A DNA stretch of 54,530 nt from Pseudomonadota bacterium (lineage in GTDB: Bacteria > Pseudomonadota > Alphaproteobacteria > Rhizobiales > Xanthobacteraceae): NCBI GenBank assembly GCA_023386635.1, contig JAEWJH010000078.1:1-54530 (forward strand), given 5' to 3'. Below are positions 49,940 to 54,530 of the stretch, in pieces; position 1 is the first letter of the stretch; each line of letters opens with the position of its first letter. A program made the position numbers and the translations under genes. The notes beneath the pieces were generated by a model. That model was not told the origin of the DNA. It made no database searches and saw only the letters and a list, made by a program, of their open reading frames with translations.

Positions 49940-49960
49940 CAGAATCACAATACCCGCTGT

Positions 49961-50088
49961 CGTCATTCCGGGAAGGCCCGCAGGGCCGGACCCGGAATCC
50001 GGTGCCGGCGGAAGTCTTTCCTATGTCTGGATTCCGGATTCGTCGCGCCTGCGCCCTTCGGGGCCATGCGCGGACGTCCGGAAATGAC
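49961..50088. repeat. Palindromic repeat, CGTCATTCCGG family
   Basis: CGTCATTCCGGGAAGGCCCG...CCCGGAATCCGG and GGATTCCGG...GTCCGGAAATGAC over 128 bp, with stems inside each half. It lies between the convergent transglycosylase and MoeA-fusion genes and is the longest member of its family here. Confidence 0.75.
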
Positions 50089-50103
50089 AGGCAGAATGGT
50101 CGA

Positions 50104-52080
50104 TTACGCGCCGATCTGCATGCCGCGGGCGCGGACGGCGTCCTGCACCTGCGGGTCGGCGAGCGCGTCGAGCAAGGCCCGCACCGCCGGACGCTCGCGC
50201 CGCGCATCCGGCACGATAAAATCGTAGTGCTCCGGCGTGACCGGCAGGAACCCGAGCCCGTACAGCGTTGCCACCGGCGCGATGGCAAGGCCCCAGTCGG
50301 CGCGATGCTGCGCGATCGCCGCCGCCACCGCATTATGTGACTTCGGCTGGTTGGCATAGCCCGGCGGCCGCACGCCCTTCAGCATGCCGTCGATCAGCAC
50401 ACGCGTGCCGGAGCCGGCGTTGCGGTTGACCATCAGGCATGCCGGATCGGCGAGCGCCGCGGCAATCGCCGGTTCCGCCGTGCGACCCTCGAACCGCGCA
50501 TCACCCGGACGATAGACAACGCCCTGCATGCGCCGCCAGCCCTGCACCAGCGCGTAGCCGGGCGCGACCAGATGCGTGTTGTATTGCCCGGTCTTCGGAT
50601 CGACCAGGTGCACCGGCGCGATATCGCATTCGCCACGGCGCACGGCGGCGACGCCGCCCTGACTGCCGATGGCGAGCACACGCGCGGTGAAGCCGCGATC
50701 GGCCAGCGCGCCGATCAGCGCATCGAGCGCGACGTCGTGACTGCCCATGATGACGAGATCGGGCGCCCGCGCGGCGCCGCCGATCAATGTCACCGGCTCG
50801 ACCGTATTCGGCTCCACCGCCTGCGCCAGCGCATCGACGGCGATGAATCCATCGGCCTGCGAGAAGCTCGTGACCGAGCCGGAGCCTTTGCCGGTCGGGA
50901 ACGCCACCGGGCCGGCGTCGCTGTCGGCGAGCGCCACCAGCACGAATTCCTGCCGTCCGAGTTCGGACGACACCCGCACCGGCACGCGCGCCTCGACGGT
51001 GCGTGCCGCTTCCGGCGGCAGACCCGCATAAGCGCGGATCACCGGCGCGACAAAGGTGTGGAAGGTGAAGATCGCCGACGTCGGAAAACCGGGAAGCACG
51101 ATCACCGGCTTGTCGCCGATCACCGCGAGACAGAGCGGCTTGCCCGGCTTGAGCGCGACACCGTGCACGAGAATGCCGGGCGGGCCGAGCGTCGAGACGA
51201 TGCGATGCGACAGGTCGCCCGCGCCCTTCGACGTGCCGCCGGAAAGAACCACCATGTCGCAATCCGCGAGCGCGGCGCGCACGGCAGCGCCTAGCGCAGC
51301 CTCGTCGTCGGGAAACGCGCCGAACAGAACCGGCTCGCCGCCGGCCTCGGCGACGGCGGCCGCGATGATCGCGCCGTTGCTGTCATAGACGCCGGCGGGC
51401 CGCAGCGGCTCGCCCGGCGGCACAAGTTCGTCGCCGGTGGAGAGCACGGCGACGCGCGGGCGACGCACCACGTCGAGCCTGTCGAGGCCGCAGGCGGCGA
51501 CGATGCCGATCTCGCGGGAGCCGATGCGCGCACCCTTGCGCAGCAGCGTTTCGCCCCGCGCGATGTCGGAGCCGGCATAGGCGATGAACTGCCCCGGCGC
51601 GGCGGAACGATACAGCGCAATCGCCGGACGATCTTCGTCAAGCAGATCGGTATGCTCGACCATCACCACCGCGTCGGCACCGCGCGGGATGACGCCGCCG
51701 GTCGCGATCGTCGTCGCGGTGCCGGGCGCGACCGGAACCACGGGACGATGACCGCAGGCGATGATCTCCGCATTGAGCAGGAAGCGCACCGACGCTGTTT
51801 CGCTCGCCGTCGTCGTGTCGGCGGCGCGCAACGCAAAGCCGTCGACGGCCGAGCGGTCGAACGGCGGCGCATCCACCGGCGCGGTGAGATCATGCGCCAG
51901 CACGCGCTGCAGGGCCTCGGCCAGCGACACGCTTTCCGCCGCGAGCGGCGACAGATCAAGATGGCGGAGGAAGCGCTCGCGCGCGATCTCCGGCGACACG
52001 ACGTCGAGGAATTGCTCCTGACGCGCGGCCTGGCGCACGGCGTCGATCAACATCATGGTCGGCTTGAGATTGTCGTTCAT
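50104..52080 (-). CDS. Molybdopterin biosynthesis protein: MoeA fused to a periplasmic-binding-like domain
   Basis: 658 residues. Residues 1 to about 410 are a full MoeA with the expected landmarks FDRSAVDGFALRAADT, GVIPRGADAVVMVEHT, STGDELVPPGEPL, LSGGTSKGAGD and VLPGFPTSA. The rest (LVIMGSHDVALDALIGALADRGFTA; PAIAAALADPACLMVNRNAGSGTRVLID) is a LysR/PBP-like domain that in this family is thought to sense molybdate or cofactor. It inserts molybdenum into molybdopterin. The ATG at 52080 overlaps the stop of the neighbouring MoeA-like gene (ATGA), so the two are made together. Confidence 0.88.
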   Translation of the reverse strand: MNDNLKPTMMLIDAVRQAARQEQFLDVVSPEIARERFLRHLDLSPLAAESVSLAEALQRVLAHDLTAPVDAPPFDRSAVDGFALRAADTTTASETASVRFLLNAEIIACGHRPVVPVAPGTATTIATGGVIPRGADAVVMVEHTDLLDEDRPAIALYRSAAPGQFIAYAGSDIARGETLLRKGARIGSREIGIVAACGLDRLDVVRRPRVAVLSTGDELVPPGEPLRPAGVYDSNGAIIAAAVAEAGGEPVLFGAFPDDEAALGAAVRAALADCDMVVLSGGTSKGAGDLSHRIVSTLGPPGILVHGVALKPGKPLCLAVIGDKPVIVLPGFPTSAIFTFHTFVAPVIRAYAGLPPEAARTVEARVPVRVSSELGRQEFVLVALADSDAGPVAFPTGKGSGSVTSFSQADGFIAVDALAQAVEPNTVEPVTLIGGAARAPDLVIMGSHDVALDALIGALADRGFTARVLAIGSQGGVAAVRRGECDIAPVHLVDPKTGQYNTHLVAPGYALVQGWRRMQGVVYRPGDARFEGRTAEPAIAAALADPACLMVNRNAGSGTRVLIDGMLKGVRPPGYANQPKSHNAVAAAIAQHRADWGLAIAPVATLYGLGFLPVTPEHYDFIVPDARRERPAVRALLDALADPQVQDAVRARGMQIGA

Positions 52081-53210
52081 CGCCAATCCGCCACCGTCAC
52101 CGTTGCGCCGGGCGGAAATCCCTCACTGTCCGGCGGCACCAGTACGACGCCATCGGCCCGCGTCAAGGCCGACAGCGGCCAGAACCGTGTGGCAAGCGGC
52201 GCGGCGCCCTCGGCGGAGATCGCAACCGGCACGACATCGCAGACGCCGATGGTGGAAACGATTTTCTGCGTGAGCGGGACAGCGCGCGTGCGGGGATTTT
52301 CAGTGAGGCCGGTCAGACGCGCGAGCAGCGGCCGGCCGAGCGTCAGCCACACCGCCAGCGCCGCATCGAACCGCCCCGGCAGCATCAGCACCGGCCGCGC
52401 ACCGACAAATCCTGCGGCCGCTGTTTCGCCGGGCGACACGGCGATGCCGTGCGCGATCACGTTGCCGGCGCGGACAAGTGACAGGATCGCGTCATCGTCG
52501 CGGCCCTCGCCGGTTTTGCCGATGGTGAGGAGCGCATCGGCATCGGCGGCGAGCGCGGCGTCCACCGTCGCGGTTGTGATGGAGGCCGGCCCGCCGGCCG
52601 CCGCAACATGATCGGCGATGGTGTCCGCGATCGCCCGCATCATGGCGTCATCGCGCAGCAGGACGATGGCGATTCGCGGCGAGCGCACGTTCACCGTGCT
52701 CACACCGGCGAGCTGCAGCGCGATGCCGTCGCCGTGACGCAGACGCCGTCCGGCCTCGATCAGGACAGCGCCCTCGGCACAATCGGCACCGGCCACGCGC
52801 ACGCCGTCGCCCGGCGCCAGCGGTGACAGGACTTCGGCGACACCATCGCTCGTCGCCACCGTGGCCGGCGGCGCGACCGCATCGGTGCCCGGCGGCAAGG
52901 GCGCGCCGGCATCGACCCATGCGGGCGGCTGCGACAACACCGCCGGCGCATACCCGCCGGCATCGCGCGTATCGTCCGCGCGCACGGCATAGCCATCGAC
53001 CAGCGCGCGCGCCGCGTCAGGACGCAAGCGGCCGGTGACGGCCTCGACCAGCACCCGTCCGGCCGCCTCCCGCACCGACATCGCACGCGGCACCACCGGC
53101 GGCACCGCGGCAAAGGCCGCCGCCACGTCGGCAAGCGGCGTCAGCCGGCCGATGCGCTGGCGCGCCGGAACCGCTGGGGCGGCGGCGTTCTGCTGTGGTA
53201 TCCCGCTCAT
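52077..53210 (-). CDS. MoeA-like molybdopterin-binding protein with altered motifs
   Basis: 377 residues, start ATG at 53210. N-terminal MoeA features are kept (AMSVREAAGRVLVEAVTG; ALVDGYAVRADDTRDAGGY; GDGVRVAGADCAEGAVLIEAGRRL). In contrast, the STGDEL and LSGGTSxG motifs are missing: their places hold IAIVLLRDDAMMRAI and LLTIGKTGEGRDDDAI, and the PG.PxSA loop reads MLPGRFDAA. It may be a non-catalytic partner or a specialised cofactor carrier for one enzyme. It overlaps the full MoeA fusion gene by four bases and is divergent from tusA by 30 bp. Confidence 0.8.
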   Translation of the reverse strand: MSGIPQQNAAAPAVPARQRIGRLTPLADVAAAFAAVPPVVPRAMSVREAAGRVLVEAVTGRLRPDAARALVDGYAVRADDTRDAGGYAPAVLSQPPAWVDAGAPLPPGTDAVAPPATVATSDGVAEVLSPLAPGDGVRVAGADCAEGAVLIEAGRRLRHGDGIALQLAGVSTVNVRSPRIAIVLLRDDAMMRAIADTIADHVAAAGGPASITTATVDAALAADADALLTIGKTGEGRDDDAILSLVRAGNVIAHGIAVSPGETAAAGFVGARPVLMLPGRFDAALAVWLTLGRPLLARLTGLTENPRTRAVPLTQKIVSTIGVCDVVPVAISAEGAAPLATRFWPLSALTRADGVVLVPPDSEGFPPGATVTVADWR

Positions 53211-53240
53211 GGCCGCGACCTTGACGTGGGCCGCAACGAA

Positions 53241-53480
53241 ATGTCCAGTCTCGGCATGACCACAAAATCCGTAAGCCTGCGCGGCCTCAAATGCCCGCTT
53301 CCCGCACTGAAAACCCGCAAGCTGCTGGCCGGTCTCGCCGCCGGCGACACTTTGACCATCGAATGCACCGATCCGCTGTCTGCAATCGACATACCCAATC
53401 TGCTGCGGGAAACTGGCGACACGCTGGACAGCAGCGCCAGGGACGGCGACGTGCTCACCTTCACCATCCGTAAACGCTGA
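53241..53480 (+). CDS. TusA family sulfurtransferase
   Basis: 79 residues. The signature VSLRGLKCPLPALKTRKLL carries the active cysteine (Cys18) and the CPxP motif of TusA/SirA proteins, followed by DTLTIECTDPLSAIDIPNLL. Either ATG at 53241 or 53256 could start it. TusA proteins hand sulfur as persulfide to partners, including molybdenum cofactor maturation in which the molybdenum site of xanthine-oxidase-type enzymes gets its sulfido ligand. Lying between two MoeA genes and a CoA ligase gene, that role is likelier here than tRNA thiolation. It could also serve sulfur oxidation. Confidence 0.88.
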   Translation: MSSLGMTTKSVSLRGLKCPLPALKTRKLLAGLAAGDTLTIECTDPLSAIDIPNLLRETGDTLDSSARDGDVLTFTIRKR

Positions 53481-53507
53481 CGGCCGCACGCCGGGAGAGA
53501 CAGTTCC

Positions 53508-54530
53508 GTGACCGAGACGTCATCCGTTCCGCTGACCGATCAGGTGCCGCACGACGCGCCGGGCACACGCGAGATCGGGTTCGCGGTACCGGCGCGCTAT
53601 AACGCCAGCGCGATTTTGTTCGACAATCTCGCTGCGGGGCGCGGCGCGCGGCCGGCATTGCTCGGCCCCGGCGGGCCGAAGACCTATGCTGATCTCTGCG
53701 CCGACGCGGCGCGCTACGGCCACGCGCTGCGCGCGCTTGGCCTGACACCCGGGGAGCGGGTGCTCCTCTTCCTCGACGACGGGCCGGCCTATCCGGCCAT
53801 CCTGTTCGGCGCGATGCGCGCCGGGTTCGTGCCGCTGCTGATCAACACGCTGACACCGCCCGACCTGCTGCAATTCTATCTGCAGGATTCCGGCGCGCGC
53901 GTCGCGGTGACGGAACGAGCCTTCATCGACAAGTTCACCGCCAACGCCTGCACCGATACGACGCTCGAAACTTTGATCGTCGTCGACGGCGAAGCCTCCG
54001 CCGCCGTGCCGGTGCGCAACGCCTTGGCACTCATCGCCGGCCAGCCGACAGATTTACCCGCCGCGGATACCGGCCGCGACGACATGGCGTTCTGGATGTA
54101 TTCGTCCGGCTCGACAGGACGGCCGAAAGGTATCGTGCATCTGCATCACGACATGCTCTACACGGTGAAGAGTTATTCCGATTCGATCCTCAAGCTCACC
54201 GAGAACGACATCTGCTTCTCGGTGCCGAAGATTTTCTTCGCCTACGGCGTCGGCAATTCGATCACGTTTCCCTATGCCGCCGGCGCGGCAAGTGTGCTGC
54301 TGCCCGGCCAGCCGAAACCGGCAGCGATCTTCGACGCCATCGCACACTACCGTCCGACCGTGTTCTTCGGCCTGCCGACGCTCTACACCGCGCTGACCAA
54401 GGCTCCGGAGGCGGCCAAGGCCGATCTCTCGTCGTTGCGGTTGTCGATCTCGGCGGCGGAGGTGCTGTCCGCCGACGTGTTCAACGGCTGGAAGGCGCTC
54501 TCGGGCCTTGAGATCGTCGAAGGGCTCGGC
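53508..54530 (+). CDS. AMP-dependent benzoate-CoA-ligase-type protein, partial (cut by window end)
   Basis: The frame opens at GTG 53508, with GGGAGAGA nine bases upstream, and runs without stop to the window edge (341 codons so far). The phosphate-binding loop MYSSGSTGRPKGIVHLHHDM is clear, along with FFAYGVGNSITFPYAAGAASVLLPGQP and RPTVFFGLPTLYTAL, which match benzoate-CoA ligases and relatives. It would activate an aryl acid to its CoA ester. It follows tusA by 27 bp. Together with the MoeA pair it suggests that the genes beyond the window include a molybdo-hydroxylase for aryl-CoA esters, for example a 4-hydroxybenzoyl-CoA reductase type; this is inference. Confidence 0.85.
   Translation, partial: MTETSSVPLTDQVPHDAPGTREIGFAVPARYNASAILFDNLAAGRGARPALLGPGGPKTYADLCADAARYGHALRALGLTPGERVLLFLDDGPAYPAILFGAMRAGFVPLLINTLTPPDLLQFYLQDSGARVAVTERAFIDKFTANACTDTTLETLIVVDGEASAAVPVRNALALIAGQPTDLPAADTGRDDMAFWMYSSGSTGRPKGIVHLHHDMLYTVKSYSDSILKLTENDICFSVPKIFFAYGVGNSITFPYAAGAASVLLPGQPKPAAIFDAIAHYRPTVFFGLPTLYTALTKAPEAAKADLSSLRLSISAAEVLSADVFNGWKALSGLEIVEGLG

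Noticed and set aside
1..54530. CRISPR array, tRNA, rRNA, prophage or insertion sequence
   Set aside because: I looked for evenly spaced direct repeats, cloverleaf-like intergenic segments and transposase or integrase motifs and saw none; the repeats found are palindromic elements.

Overview
This is a high-GC stretch of chromosome from an alphaproteobacterium, most likely of the order Hyphomicrobiales (Bradyrhizobium / Xanthobacteraceae / Pseudolabrys type). The grounds are dense, overlapping ABC and TRAP transporter operons, aromatic acyl-CoA catabolism, a DUF2865 protein, a HrpB helicase, a rhizobial-type phosphomannomutase and several families of palindromic intergenic repeats typical of that order. 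No rRNA, tRNA, CRISPR, phage or insertion-sequence gene was recognised. The species-level assignment is inference.

Layout. (1) 1-5571: a forward operon (SDR dehydrogenase, MarR regulator, enoyl-CoA hydratase, acyl-CoA dehydrogenase, aryl-CoA ligase, RidA protein) that fits aerobic 2-aminobenzoate (anthranilate) breakdown through its CoA thioester, with a palindromic MarR-type operator at the left edge. (2) 5698-8566: a convergent TRAP importer that may feed that pathway. (3) 8889-11533: a two-subunit molybdenum hydroxylase behind a promoter region with two perfect inverted repeats. (4) 11694-15298: flavocytochrome c sulfide dehydrogenase plus soxXYZA, without soxB or soxCD. (5) 15495-18673: a NicC-like flavin monooxygenase divergent from a solute-binding protein and an isocitrate-lyase-family enzyme.

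(6) 18683-27840: on the minus strand, a TetR regulator, an SsuABC/TauABC-type importer and an uncharacterised catabolic set (enolase-superfamily enzyme, Gfo/Idh/MocA oxidoreductase, DUF993 TIM-barrel protein, sugar-phosphate-isomerase-like protein, DMT transporter). The genes from the enolase-superfamily enzyme to the DMT transporter nearly all overlap or abut. I do not recognise the substrate; this is the best candidate in the window for an undescribed pathway. (7) 27909-32666: a branched-chain-amino-acid-type ABC importer in which LivH and LivM are one polypeptide.

(8) 32914-49939: mostly housekeeping and envelope genes: cupin, phosphomannomutase, retropepsin-like protease, HrpB helicase carrying an in-frame palindromic repeat, UDP-glucose dehydrogenase, membrane acyltransferase, DNA polymerase I, redoxin, antiporter, DUF2865 protein, FAD oxidoreductase and lytic transglycosylase. 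(9) 50104-54530: a MoeA fused to a periplasmic-binding-like domain, a second MoeA-like protein with eroded motifs, a divergent TusA and the start of a benzoate-CoA-ligase-type gene cut by the window edge. Together these suggest molybdenum cofactor handling dedicated to an aromatic molybdo-hydroxylase.
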